Assembly: GCA_937899645.1 (NCBI GenBank)
Contig: CALCCD010000047.1
Span: 1 to 57,369, forward strand
Source: an uncultured cyanobacterium
GTDB taxonomy: Bacteria; Cyanobacteriota; Cyanobacteriia; Cyanobacteriales; Geitlerinemataceae
DNA length: 57,369 nt
Direction: 5' to 3'
The stretch's first letter is position 1, and every line of letters begins with the position of its first letter. The notes beneath the pieces were generated by a model that did not search any database, was not told where the DNA came from, and was given only the letters and a program-made list of their open reading frames with translations. The position numbers and the translations under genes are program-made. Shown here piece by piece: positions 45,589 through 54,847 of the stretch.

Positions 45589-48500
45589 CTACTTGTCCGT
45601 CAACTTCCACACGCCATCCCAATCTTCGGTGGGTGGCTGCTGCTCGAAGAGCATACAGCGCTCGACGTGCAGCTTGGCGGCTTTGTTTTTCGGATCGACC
45701 GCTAAAACCGCTTTAAACTCTTCGCGGGCCTGGCGGAATGCCTGTTTGGATTTGGCTACGAGCACCGGGCGCAACAGGTCGATTAACTTCTCGATCTGGG
45801 CCAGAGTCATCTCGCGCGCCTCTTCAGCCAGCATCTGTTTGGCCATCTCGTCGCCGGTGAACTGCTGGAGTTTGGCGATCGCCATCCGCTCGATCAAGCG
45901 CGGCGTGAGCTGTTTCACCTTGAACGGTAGCGTCCGGCGGAACTCCGCGTCGGTGATCTCGCTCCAACTCGTGGCATTTAGCATCCGCAGCAGCGCCTCT
46001 TCGCCGAGCGCATCGCTCAGCGCCTCGCGCGACCAACTGCCGAGCATGTCCTTGAGCATTTTCTGCGGGTCGTAGCTGAGCTGCGAAACTTCCGCGTCGG
46101 ACAGCGCCGAGAGTGCGTGCATCCCTTCGATCAGCTCTTCGTTGCTCAGTTTTTCGCGGGCGGGCTGGAGGTAGCGATCGCGGCCGGCGGCGTAGCGATC
46201 GATGATTTCCTGCTGCTCGGGCGTCACCGGACGGGCCAGCTCGCCTTCGGTGACGGCAATCAGTTCGTAAATCGTCACCGGCTGGGTTTTGCCTTTGACG
46301 GTGATAAAGTCCAACTCGCGCACCACCAGCTTGTCGGCGTGGGGTTCGTAGGTCGAGCCGCTGATAATCAGATCCGTGCCGTACTGTTTACTGGTGCCTT
46401 CCAGGCGCGAGGCCAGGTTGACGCCGTCGCCGATCGAGGTCAGCTCCATGCGCTTGCTCGAGCCGATGTTGCCGCTGAGCACCTTGTCGGAGTGGATGCC
46501 CATCCCGATCGAGATCGGCATCTTACCCTGGGCTTCGCGGTGAGCGTTGAACTCGGCGAGGCGCTGGCGCATGGCGATCGCCGACTGGATCGACGACCAG
46601 CGGTGATCTTCGAGCGGCGCGGGGAAGCCAAACACGGCCATCAGCGCGTCGCCGATATATTTGTCGAGCGTGCCGCCGTAGGTAAAGACCGCATCGACCA
46701 TCTCCTCGAAGTAGTCGTTGAGCATCAAGACGACTTCTTCCGGCTCGAGCTGCTCGGTCAGGGTCGTGTAGCTGCGGATATCCGAGAACAGCACCGACAC
46801 CTGCTGGCGACGGCCACCCAGACCGGTATCGCCGCTGTCGAGCAGCGCTTCGGCTACCTCCGGCGTCATGTACTTGTACATCAGGTTCTTGACTTCCATC
46901 TCGTCGCTGATGTCTTCCATGACGACCAGCGCGCCGTTGACGCGATCGGGGTCGAGCGCGTCGGCCATCGTGTTGATCGAGAGATTGATGCTCTGGTCTT
47001 CGCGCTCGTCGCCGTAAACCAGCATCTGGTTGGGATAGTACTGCTGGCGGTCTTTGTCGCCCTCAGGGTTCAGCGCCGCCGCGAACCAGCCGTCGAACTG
47101 GCCTTCTTTGAGCATGATGCGATCGGCCAGGGGCTGGCCTTCCAGGCTGGTTGCTTCCGCTTCCGAAATACCCAGCAAAATCGTGGCGCTCTCGTTGGCT
47201 GCGATGATATTGCCGGACTTATCAGTGGAGATCACACCGTTGCTGAGGCTACGAAGTATATCCTTCTGGCGCTGCTCCTGCTGCTTGACCGTGGCAAACA
47301 GCTTGGCGTTTTGCAGCGCCACACCAGCTTGGGTGTTAAACGCCTTCATAAACTCTAAGTCGCTGCGGTTGAAGCTCGCTCTCCAGATCTCCGGCGCTTC
47401 CGGCCACTGCGACGAATCGTACTCGGGGTGTTCCCCCTGGCGCTTCTTATTAATCAGCTGCGTGACGCCGATCAGCTCATCGTCGGCATTAAAGACCGGC
47501 ATGCAAAGCATGCTGCATGTCCGATAGCCCGTCTTTTTATCGGTCTTTTTCGCCGTTTCAGAGTCGGGGTTGTCGTAAATATCAAAAGGCAGCAGCAGCG
47601 GTTCGCCGCTTTTCGCAACCTCACCCGCAAAGCCCGCATTGCGCGGGATGCGGATTTCTTGCACGCTACCATCACTGATAGTGAGCTTCGTCCACAGTTC
47701 GCCGCGCTCTTCGTCGAGCAGCCAGAGTGTGCTGCGATCGGCATTCATCAGGTTCTTTGCCTCTTCCATCACCCGAGCCAGGGTGTCTTCGAGATCGAGG
47801 CTGCTCTTACTCAACGAATTCACCGCGCCCATTAGCGCCGTCGCGGCGCGCTGCTTCTGCGTGGCGGCATAGAACGCTTTCGAGGACTCGAGGATCAGGC
47901 GGATCGAGGGTTCGAACTCGCGGAATACTGTTTCGTCATCGGTGGTGAAGCCCGCCATGTCGATGCGATCGGCGAGTTCTTCGTAGGGCTGGGCGTCGAG
48001 CTTGAGCTTGTTGATAAGCTGCACGACGGCGACGAGCGAGCCTTCCTCGTTGAGGAGGGGCATCGTCAGCATCGTGTAGGTGCGATAGTTGTTTTTCTTG
48101 TCGAGATCCCGGGCGGTTGCCGACCTCGGATCGTCGTAGAAATCGAAGGGGATACTGATTGGCTGCTTGCTGGTGGCCACTTCCCCAGCGATCCCCATAT
48201 TGGCCGGAAAGCGGATTTCTAGAGCGTTGCCTTTCTCATCTTTGGCGACGATCGTAAACAGCTCGTTTTTGTCTTCATCGAGCAAAAAGATCGTGGCGCG
48301 ATCGGCATGGAGCAGCTCGCCCGTCTTCAGCGTAATCGACTGCAACATCTCGTCGAGAATTGCATCGAAGCCCTGGCTGTCGAGCAGGCTATCGAGCATT
48401 CCCAGGGTCTGGTTGACCACCTGGAGCTTCTCTTCGACCCCGGTGACAACGCTCTTGAAGTCCTGGCGGTTGAGCGGGGCGAGGAACGCGTTGAAATTCC

Positions 48501-48636
48501 CCGACCCGACAGTGAGGGCGCTGCTGCTGGCTTTCGGCGCTTCCGTTCGCGCACTGGGTGCTCGTCCGTCCTCAGAGACGACCGCAACGTCGATAACGTC
48601 GGCTTCGACGGGGGAGTTCGGAGATGCAGAATTCAT
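45589..48636 (-). CDS. GAF-GAF-PAS class III adenylyl cyclase (CyaB-like)
   Basis: The 1015-residue cytoplasmic protein has two GAF domains (~75-250 and ~275-445), a PAS domain (~455-580), a class III cyclase domain (~610-800) and a ~200-residue C-terminal helical extension. The cyclase keeps the metal Asp619 (FSDIRS) and Asp663 (YIGDALMAVFG), Lys659 and Thr733 (adenine selectivity of class IIIb) and Asn740/Arg744. GAF-A carries the full NKFDE-type motif (NK at 209-210, F230, DE 234-235), which in CyaB relatives belongs to cAMP-binding GAFs; GAF-B keeps NK but ends DL. It should make cAMP under GAF/PAS control, near a PilB-like ATPase and a cNMP-domain protein. Confidence 0.93.
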   Translation of the reverse strand: MNSASPNSPVEADVIDVAVVSEDGRAPSARTEAPKASSSALTVGSGNFNAFLAPLNRQDFKSVVTGVEEKLQVVNQTLGMLDSLLDSQGFDAILDEMLQSITLKTGELLHADRATIFLLDEDKNELFTIVAKDEKGNALEIRFPANMGIAGEVATSKQPISIPFDFYDDPRSATARDLDKKNNYRTYTMLTMPLLNEEGSLVAVVQLINKLKLDAQPYEELADRIDMAGFTTDDETVFREFEPSIRLILESSKAFYAATQKQRAATALMGAVNSLSKSSLDLEDTLARVMEEAKNLMNADRSTLWLLDEERGELWTKLTISDGSVQEIRIPRNAGFAGEVAKSGEPLLLPFDIYDNPDSETAKKTDKKTGYRTCSMLCMPVFNADDELIGVTQLINKKRQGEHPEYDSSQWPEAPEIWRASFNRSDLEFMKAFNTQAGVALQNAKLFATVKQQEQRQKDILRSLSNGVISTDKSGNIIAANESATILLGISEAEATSLEGQPLADRIMLKEGQFDGWFAAALNPEGDKDRQQYYPNQMLVYGDEREDQSINLSINTMADALDPDRVNGALVVMEDISDEMEVKNLMYKYMTPEVAEALLDSGDTGLGGRRQQVSVLFSDIRSYTTLTEQLEPEEVVLMLNDYFEEMVDAVFTYGGTLDKYIGDALMAVFGFPAPLEDHRWSSIQSAIAMRQRLAEFNAHREAQGKMPISIGMGIHSDKVLSGNIGSSKRMELTSIGDGVNLASRLEGTSKQYGTDLIISGSTYEPHADKLVVRELDFITVKGKTQPVTIYELIAVTEGELARPVTPEQQEIIDRYAAGRDRYLQPAREKLSNEELIEGMHALSALSDAEVSQLSYDPQKMLKDMLGSWSREALSDALGEEALLRMLNATSWSEITDAEFRRTLPFKVKQLTPRLIERMAIAKLQQFTGDEMAKQMLAEEAREMTLAQIEKLIDLLRPVLVAKSKQAFRQAREEFKAVLAVDPKNKAAKLHVERCMLFEQQPPTEDWDGVWKLTDK

Positions 48637-49276
48637 AGATCGCTATCAGAACGGGGATATGCGGAATAGCATCGCGTTGCTCGATCGGGGGGCCGTGGAC
48701 TTCACGACAGCACGTTCGCTAGGCAAATCGCACAGATTGGAAGCGTGCGGAAGCTCGATGCCCGAGGGCCAGAACTCCGTCTGCTGCGGCAGTTTGGATC
48801 GATCGAAGCGAGAATAAAGTCAGTGAATCGAGTTCACCGAGCCAAGATTCGCGCGGCAGAGGTCGCAATTTGCATTGAAGTGCAATGCGCTTCCACATTA
48901 TGGACTAGGTTTTCGGAAATCATCTAGGGGCTGTTATCAATTCAACGAACGGCGATCGCCCAGTCGGCATGTCAGGCTCTGGGGTCTCGAGCCGGTTCGG
49001 CTCTGCGACCGTCTGCTCTGTAGAGGTTTGGGAACGAGTCGATAACGCGCTCCATTACAGCATCAGCTCGAAATTTTAGGGTTGGGCATCTTCTGAGGTT
49101 TGCTGCGATCGCAGCCACGGCGCATAGTGGTGCGCCGCGACCAGAAGCCTTAATTTTCTGCTTTGGCGCAAGACTCGAAAAATCCTGCGAGCTTTATTAA
49201 CTGCAGAACCGGAGTTCTTCTATTGCCTGCCAATTTCCCATGCCTGACAATGTCCCAACGAAGCTTTCCTAAAGTG
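48637..49276. other. intergenic region
   Basis: This 640-bp gap between the cyclase start and the recN stop holds no supported gene. The first 200 bases should carry the cyclase promoter. HIP1-type sites are present (for example TGCGATCGCA around 49100); no tRNA-like or other RNA fold was found by eye. Confidence 0.5.
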
Positions 49277-51151
49277 CTAGGGCTTTGCCGAGGTCGCCCG
49301 GCGCGATCGCTTCTTGGATTTGGCGCGGCGCGACTCGGCGGGCGCTTTTTTCGCGGGCTTGGCGGGCGTGTCCGATTCGGCGGCGTCAGTCTCGCTCGCG
49401 CTGAATCCGGCAGCGTCTCCAGCCTCGGTGCTGGAGACACCTCGCAGCGCGCGCGCCTGCTCGAGGAGGGCTTCGGCGAAGGCGTTGGCGGCCTCGCTGG
49501 CAGCATCGCCGACGTCATCGCCGCTGGCGAGCTGAGCCAGTTCCAGACGCCGATCGTCGGCATTGAGCTGGGTGACGCGGATGGCGGTGCGCTCGCCGTC
49601 GCCGTCAGTGACAACCTGCTTATCGACGTGGAAGTGCCCGTCGGCCATCGCGGCCACGAGGGGCTGGTGCGTGACGCAAAGTACCTGGCGATCGAGACTG
49701 AGACGGTAGAGCGTCTCGGCGATCGTGCTGGCGACGCGCCCCGAAACCCCGACGTCGATTTCGTCGAAGACCATCGTCTCGACGCGCTCCACTTGGCTGA
49801 AGCAGGCTTTAAGCGCTAGCAAAAAGCGGCTCATCTCTCCGCCCGAGGCGGTCTTCGCTAGGGACTGGAGCGGCTCGCCGGGGTTCGGGCTCCACTGAAA
49901 TTCAACGCGATCGGCTCCCGTAGCGCTCGGCGTGACGGACTCGATCGCCGCCTGGAAGACCACGTTCTCCATCGCCAGCGGACGCAGCGCTGCCAGCAGT
50001 CCGGCCTCGAGGCGATCGGCAGCAGCTTTGCGCTCGGTTCTCAGCGCTTCGCAAGCCGCGTCTAAGGCGTCTTTACTAGCTTCGACTTTGGCTTCGAGTT
50101 CTTCGAGCGAGTCGCCCTCGCCGGTCAGCCCTTCGACCTGGTCGCGCAGCTTGTGGAACAAGTCGATCGCATCACCCAGCGTCGGGCCGTACTTACGGCA
50201 AATCTGCTTGAGCTGGCGGATGCGGCTCTCGGCAATTTCCAAACGCTCCGGGTCGGCTTCGAGCTGCTCGCCGTAGGCGTTGATCGCCTTACCCGCTTCG
50301 GTGACGCGAACCAGTGCTTCGCTAACTAGTTCCAGGATCGGCGCGATCTCGGTGTCGTATTCCACCATCTCGCTCAGGGTCGCCTCTGCCGTGCCCAGCG
50401 TGTCGGCGGCGGCGCTGCCCTCGTCGGCTTGATAAAGAAACTGGTAGACCTCGTAGCTCTGGCGCTGGAGTTCGACGACGTGATTGAGGCGGGCGGCTTC
50501 CTGGGTCAGGTCGTCGAGTTCGGTGGGGCTTTCGAGTTCGGCGGCGCGCAACTCTTCGAGCTGGAAGGCAAACAGATCGAGCTGCTGCAAGCGCTGGGCT
50601 TCATCGTTACGGCGGGTTTCGAGCTTTTTGGTGACGGTCTGCCACGCTGCGTGGGCTTCGGCGACGCGATCGCGCTCTGCCAGCAGCCCCTCACCGCCAT
50701 AGAGGTCGAGCAGCTCGCGCTGGTGGTTGGTTTGCAGGAGCTGGATGCTCTGGCCTTGGGCGGCAATTTCGAGGTAGCGCGATCGAAGCGCCTGCACGTC
50801 TTTTTGGGTCGCGCTCTGGCCGTCGATCGCGTACTTGCTGCGGCTGCCGCGCTTTCCGGCGATCAGCTCGCGGCGCAGGACGATCGTCTCGGCGTCGCCG
50901 GTCGCGACTGGCGCGACGGCCCCTACGCGCTCGTCGGACACGCGCGAAAATATCGCCTCGATCGAGGCGCGATCGGCCCCGGCTCGAATAACGCGCCCAC
51001 CCGTCTTACCGCCCAGCACGGCATCGACCGCGTCTAGAACGATGGATTTACCCGCGCCCGTCTCCCCCGTCAGGACGTTGAGACCCTTGCCGAAGTCGAG
51101 TTCGAGGCGATCGACGAGGGCGAAATTTTCGATGCGCAGGCGTTGCAGCAT
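49277..51151 (-). CDS. recN: DNA repair protein RecN
   Basis: RecN is an SMC-like ATPase that joins DNA ends in double-strand-break repair. The 624-residue protein has Walker A GETGAGKS (29-36), a coiled-coil middle (about 150-390), the ABC signature LAKTASGGEMSRFLLALKA and Walker B TMVFDEIDVGVSG, then CVTHQPLVAAMAD. The last ~50 residues form an Ala/Lys/Arg-rich, low-complexity tail (AKPAKKAPAESRRAKSKKRS) that usual RecN lacks; it may be a DNA-binding tether. aroH lies 15 bp upstream on the same strand. Confidence 0.95.
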   Translation of the reverse strand: MLQRLRIENFALVDRLELDFGKGLNVLTGETGAGKSIVLDAVDAVLGGKTGGRVIRAGADRASIEAIFSRVSDERVGAVAPVATGDAETIVLRRELIAGKRGSRSKYAIDGQSATQKDVQALRSRYLEIAAQGQSIQLLQTNHQRELLDLYGGEGLLAERDRVAEAHAAWQTVTKKLETRRNDEAQRLQQLDLFAFQLEELRAAELESPTELDDLTQEAARLNHVVELQRQSYEVYQFLYQADEGSAAADTLGTAEATLSEMVEYDTEIAPILELVSEALVRVTEAGKAINAYGEQLEADPERLEIAESRIRQLKQICRKYGPTLGDAIDLFHKLRDQVEGLTGEGDSLEELEAKVEASKDALDAACEALRTERKAAADRLEAGLLAALRPLAMENVVFQAAIESVTPSATGADRVEFQWSPNPGEPLQSLAKTASGGEMSRFLLALKACFSQVERVETMVFDEIDVGVSGRVASTIAETLYRLSLDRQVLCVTHQPLVAAMADGHFHVDKQVVTDGDGERTAIRVTQLNADDRRLELAQLASGDDVGDAASEAANAFAEALLEQARALRGVSSTEAGDAAGFSASETDAAESDTPAKPAKKAPAESRRAKSKKRSRRATSAKP

Positions 51152-51166
51152 GGACGGGCGGTACGG

Positions 51167-51568
51167 CTAGGTGGAGTGGTGGGCAAGGGCGGGCAGGTCG
51201 GCCAGATCGGGACGCAAGTCGCGGGCGTGGCGCAGATAGATATGGCTGGCGCTGCGATCGGCGGGCAAGTATGCGTGGATCAAGAAGCGAATGCAGCGGG
51301 GCAGGTCGCCATCGACGTGCATGTGCTGGACGTCGAGCAGCGGCACGCCGTCCCAGCCCGCTCTACGCCGCGCGATCGCCGCCGGGAAAATTGCGGTCAG
51401 GTCGCGTGTCACCGAAAACGTCACGCTAACGACCTCGTCGAAGTCGATCGCGTTATTAGCTTCGAGGGCATCGAGCAGCTCGGTCACCGCCTCGCGCATG
51501 GCCGCTGCGGAATTTTCAGGAACCGTCGTCGCTCCACGAATTGCTTTCAGTTTCCACGCCACTTCCAC
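51167..51568 (-). CDS. aroH: chorismate mutase, AroH type
   Basis: The 133-residue AroH-class enzyme converts chorismate to prephenate in phenylalanine/tyrosine synthesis. The active-site Arg lies in LKAIRGATTVPEN, and the conserved VVSVTFSVTRDLTAIFPA and PLLDVQHMHVDGDLPRCIR are present; LPRCIR includes the second active-site Arg. The GTG start is supported by GGAGGA just upstream. It overlaps nothing and runs into recN after 15 bp, implying one transcript. Cyanobacteria often use this type. Confidence 0.95.
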   Translation of the reverse strand: MEVAWKLKAIRGATTVPENSAAAMREAVTELLDALEANNAIDFDEVVSVTFSVTRDLTAIFPAAIARRRAGWDGVPLLDVQHMHVDGDLPRCIRFLIHAYLPADRSASHIYLRHARDLRPDLADLPALAHHST

Positions 51569-51842
51569 TCTTAAAATCCTCCATTGCCCCGCAAAGGGCT
51601 ACGTTACTAAATAGATTGGTTAATATCAGTCGAAATTTCGGGCGATCCCGCGGCAACCCCAAGGTCGATCCGCAATCGTCCGAGCCGCATTCGTCGCGCT
51701 GGATTTCGACAACGCTTGATGGCCCCACAATTATAGATTCAGTCCGCGAACCCCCGGCGGCTGTAGCGGCAGATCGGCGGTAATTTTCGCGCGACCTGCG
51801 ATCGCGCCATCTAGGCTGCCCGTCGGCCACGAAACAACGGTG

Positions 51843-54050
51843 CTACGGGGCTTCGGCGGCAGTGGCGTCGAGATCGGTTTGGATCTCTTCGAGGGGGATC
51901 GTTTTGCATTCCTGATATATCCGACCCGGATCGGGCAGCGCGATCGCGGTTAGCTCGCGGGCGATCGTCTCGAACAGCTCACTCACCTGCGACGAAAACC
52001 GATATAGCCCGAACTCGCGGCCGCGCGCCTGCACCCGCTGCGCCATCGCCTGCCGCTGGATCGGATTGCGGATCAGCCTGTCGCTGCGCTCGACCAGCGC
52101 CTCGATCGACGCGACCCGATAGCCCGAGACGCCATCCTCAACGATCTCGCGCTGCCCGCCGCCGTCAAAGACAATCGGGATACAGCCACCCTGCATCGCC
52201 TCCACCGTCGCCATCCCGAAATGCTCGACCCGCTCCGGTAAAAATTCATCCAGGCCGCACAGATGCCAAAACAAGCTGGCGCGCTGATAGAGCTCGTCCA
52301 CCTCCGTCAGCGACAGGTTCGGACGCACCTCGATCGTCGCGTCGCTCTTCACCTCATCCAGCAGCCGCTCTAGGTAGACATTCGTGCCCGCACAGCCCCC
52401 CGCCAGCACCAGCGTCCAGTCATCCAGCCGCTCTGGATCGCGATCGCGCAGCGCCTGAAACGCCTGCACCAGCTCCATTTGCTTCTTGTTACCGCCCGCA
52501 TCGAAGCGCGCCACCGACAGAATTATCGGCTCGCGACGCTTGGGCTCGCTCGCCGGTTTAGCCAGTCGATCCTGCAGCGTCACCGGCGGGTAAATCCGCA
52601 GGCTGGGTTCGATGTTCCAAAGCTTGCGAATCCAGCGGGCGGTGTAGTCGCTGTTGGCGACCAGCAGCGTGTAGCGATCGACGAACCAGCGATTGTCGCG
52701 CCAAGAGTCGGGGAAGTGGCAGAAAAACAGCGACACCGCCGATCGCGGCTCGACGCGGGTGAGCTGATTGGCGTTGATAAAAATATCGAAGTCGGCGCTG
52801 CGCTCGGCGATCGGCTCGAACGGGTTTTCCGGCGTCTCCGGCGTCACCCAAGTGCCGTCGATCGCAGCGTTCTGCTTCTCAAAAAACGGCAGCGGAATCA
52901 CTTCGACGGTGCAGCGATCGAGGCTCAGGCCATACCAATCTTCGAGCTGCGAAATTTCGACCGGCTTGTTGGTAATAAACGTAATCTCAAAGTGCTTTTG
53001 CCCAAACCAAGCTTGCAGCATCGCCGCCAGCGTCGCCAGATAGCGCTGCCCACCGCCGATCGCGTGCAGGGCATGGTCGTAAATCGCCACCTTCAGCGGT
53101 CTGCCGCCATGAATGGCCCCCAACCGCGCCAGCGCCAAATCCGCGCCACCACTGCCGCACAGCTCCGTCACCCGCGCCGCTAAGGCTGGCAGCACCCGCT
53201 CCACCGTTGCTGCGTCGTGGTGCAATAGCAGCTTGTGCCACGCCATCGCCATCGCCTCCAGCAGCCAGTCCCAGCGCTGCCGCAACGTAAAGCCCGATGT
53301 GGCGATCGCGTCCAGCAGCTCGTCCGGCTCGTGCTTCGCCAAATATAGAAAGCGATTGCGATTGCAAAAATAGTCCGTCAGGCTGCTGCCCTGGCTCGAC
53401 GCGCCGCCCTCGTGAGTCGCGATCGCCTCGGGAACGTAGTGCAGATCCCAGCCCGCATCCCGGCAGCGCCGCGCGTAGTCCACGTCCTCGAAATACATCA
53501 CGAAATCGCGATCGACCTGGCCGACCTCGTTCAAGCATTCGCGCCGAAACAGCGCCGCCGCCCAGCACAGCCCCTCGACCGGCTCGGCCTTGTCGTACTG
53601 TCCGCGATCGCGCTCGCCGATGCCGCGATCGGCCCAGTAGTAGTTCTCGAGCTGCACGTGCCCGACGCTATTAATCGTCCCGTCCGGGAAGCAGATTTTG
53701 CCCGTGACGCCGCCGACTGCGCGCTTCTCCAGCAGGTAATCGACCAGGACACGCATCCATCGGGCATCGAGCTGGGTGTCGTTGTTAATCAAAGCGACGA
53801 ACTCGCCCCGACTGCGATCGATGCCGAGCTGGATGGCGCTGGCGAAGTTGTTGCTGGTGTTTTCGGTGACGGTGACGCTCGGGTAGGTTTCGCGCAGGTA
53901 TTCCACCGAACCGTCGGTCGAGCCGTTGTCGATCGCCAGGATCTCCAACACCGGATAGTCGAGCGCGAGCAGCGAGCCGATGCAGCGATCGAGGTGGTCG
54001 CGTCCGTTGTAGGTCACGACGATCGCCGAGCAGAGAGAAAAGTCGGTCAT
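51843..54050 (-). CDS. two-domain glycosyltransferase (GT2 + GT4)
   Basis: The 735-residue protein fuses two glycosyltransferases. The N-terminal ~300 residues are a GT2/GT-A enzyme: AIVVTYNGRDHLDRCIGSL, ILAIDNGSTDGS, GEFVALINNDTQL (the DxD-like NND), then EGLCWAAALFRRE and MYFEDVDYARRCRDAGW. The C-terminal part, from PLKVAIYDHALHAIGGGQRY, is a GT4/GT-B enzyme with ILSVARFDAGGNKKQ and the late EHFGMATVEAMQGGCIPIV (the E-x7-E motif). Such fusions act in surface polysaccharide or glycan assembly at the inner membrane. The sugars are unknown and no other polysaccharide genes are nearby. Confidence 0.9.
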   Translation of the reverse strand: MTDFSLCSAIVVTYNGRDHLDRCIGSLLALDYPVLEILAIDNGSTDGSVEYLRETYPSVTVTENTSNNFASAIQLGIDRSRGEFVALINNDTQLDARWMRVLVDYLLEKRAVGGVTGKICFPDGTINSVGHVQLENYYWADRGIGERDRGQYDKAEPVEGLCWAAALFRRECLNEVGQVDRDFVMYFEDVDYARRCRDAGWDLHYVPEAIATHEGGASSQGSSLTDYFCNRNRFLYLAKHEPDELLDAIATSGFTLRQRWDWLLEAMAMAWHKLLLHHDAATVERVLPALAARVTELCGSGGADLALARLGAIHGGRPLKVAIYDHALHAIGGGQRYLATLAAMLQAWFGQKHFEITFITNKPVEISQLEDWYGLSLDRCTVEVIPLPFFEKQNAAIDGTWVTPETPENPFEPIAERSADFDIFINANQLTRVEPRSAVSLFFCHFPDSWRDNRWFVDRYTLLVANSDYTARWIRKLWNIEPSLRIYPPVTLQDRLAKPASEPKRREPIILSVARFDAGGNKKQMELVQAFQALRDRDPERLDDWTLVLAGGCAGTNVYLERLLDEVKSDATIEVRPNLSLTEVDELYQRASLFWHLCGLDEFLPERVEHFGMATVEAMQGGCIPIVFDGGGQREIVEDGVSGYRVASIEALVERSDRLIRNPIQRQAMAQRVQARGREFGLYRFSSQVSELFETIARELTAIALPDPGRIYQECKTIPLEEIQTDLDATAAEAP

Positions 54051-54122
54051 TGTGGTACGAGAATTGGCGATCGGGACGGCTCCATTATTCCAGCCTGGGA
54101 ACGCGACTGAGTTTAGCCTCTG

Positions 54123-54449
54123 CTAAAGAAGAGGCCGAAGCAAGGCAATTAGCTCTGGCAATTTATTCTCGATGACATCAAAAATCACATCCAAATCGAG
54201 CTGGTCGTACTCGTGAACGATAACGTTACGCATTCCGGCGATTTCTCGCCAGGGAATCTCTGGATGTTGCTGGCGAAATTCCGCCGAGAGGCGCTTCGTC
54301 GCTTCGCCGATGATAACGATCTGGTACAGAATGGCCGACAGTTTTTCGTCGTTGTCGGCGAGTTCGGCACGGCTGAAGCCGTCAGCGTAGCGTTGGGCGC
54401 ACTCGGCGGCGGTCACAATATCAATGAGTGATTCTCGATCGCGTTTCAT
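54123..54449 (-). CDS. HEPN toxin, HepT-like (DUF86), second locus
   Basis: The 108-residue protein has the HepT fold with R-x4-H-x-Y intact (RNVIVHEY, about residues 74-81), the YQIVIIGEATKRLS helix and the HPEIPW turn. It is the toxin half of an MntA-HepT pair: the mntA reading frame overlaps its start by 29 bp. The sequence is only moderately like the HepT at 22578, so the two pairs look like separate modules and not a recent duplication. Confidence 0.9.
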   Translation of the reverse strand: MKRDRESLIDIVTAAECAQRYADGFSRAELADNDEKLSAILYQIVIIGEATKRLSAEFRQQHPEIPWREIAGMRNVIVHEYDQLDLDVIFDVIENKLPELIALLRPLL

Positions 54450-54789
54450 AGATCGCGCGGGCGGAACCCAGAATGTTTTGTCGTCTCAGCCAGTTTTTGC
54501 TGCGGGCGATCGCGGCTTTGAAAATCAGATCGACTTTGCGATCGAAGATCTCTTCCAGCTCGTCGCGCATTTGCATCGTCTCGGTGAGGCCGCGCGTGGC
54601 GTTGGGGTCGATGTCGAGGAGGATGTCGATGTCGCTCTCGGCGTGAAAGTCGTCGCGGAGAACCGAGCCAAAGAGCGCGAATTCGGTGACGTGCCATTTT
54701 TCGCAGAATTCGGCGATCTGTTGCGTCGGTAGTTCGATCGCGGTGGTGAAGTCGGCCATCGCAGTGGAGTGGTTGGCGATCGCTTCCAT
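54421..54789 (-). CDS. MntA-type nucleotidyltransferase antitoxin, second locus
   Basis: The 122-residue protein has the full G-S-x10-D-x-D motif (GSVLRDDFHAESDIDILL, about residues 41-58) and the distal RKVDLIF acidic strand. It should AMPylate the HepT toxin encoded just downstream. The ATG at 54789 is preferred; the frame upstream overlaps the divergent NACHT gene. Only 58 bp separate the two divergent start codons, so their promoters overlap, which would allow joint regulation. Confidence 0.9.
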   Translation of the reverse strand: MEAIANHSTAMADFTTAIELPTQQIAEFCEKWHVTEFALFGSVLRDDFHAESDIDILLDIDPNATRGLTETMQMRDELEEIFDRKVDLIFKAAIARSKNWLRRQNILGSARAIYETRSRITH

Positions 54790-54847
54790 TATTTCAGGCT
54801 TTGCGGGGCGGACTAGAATTGGGGCATCGTCGATCGCCGCTGGAACC

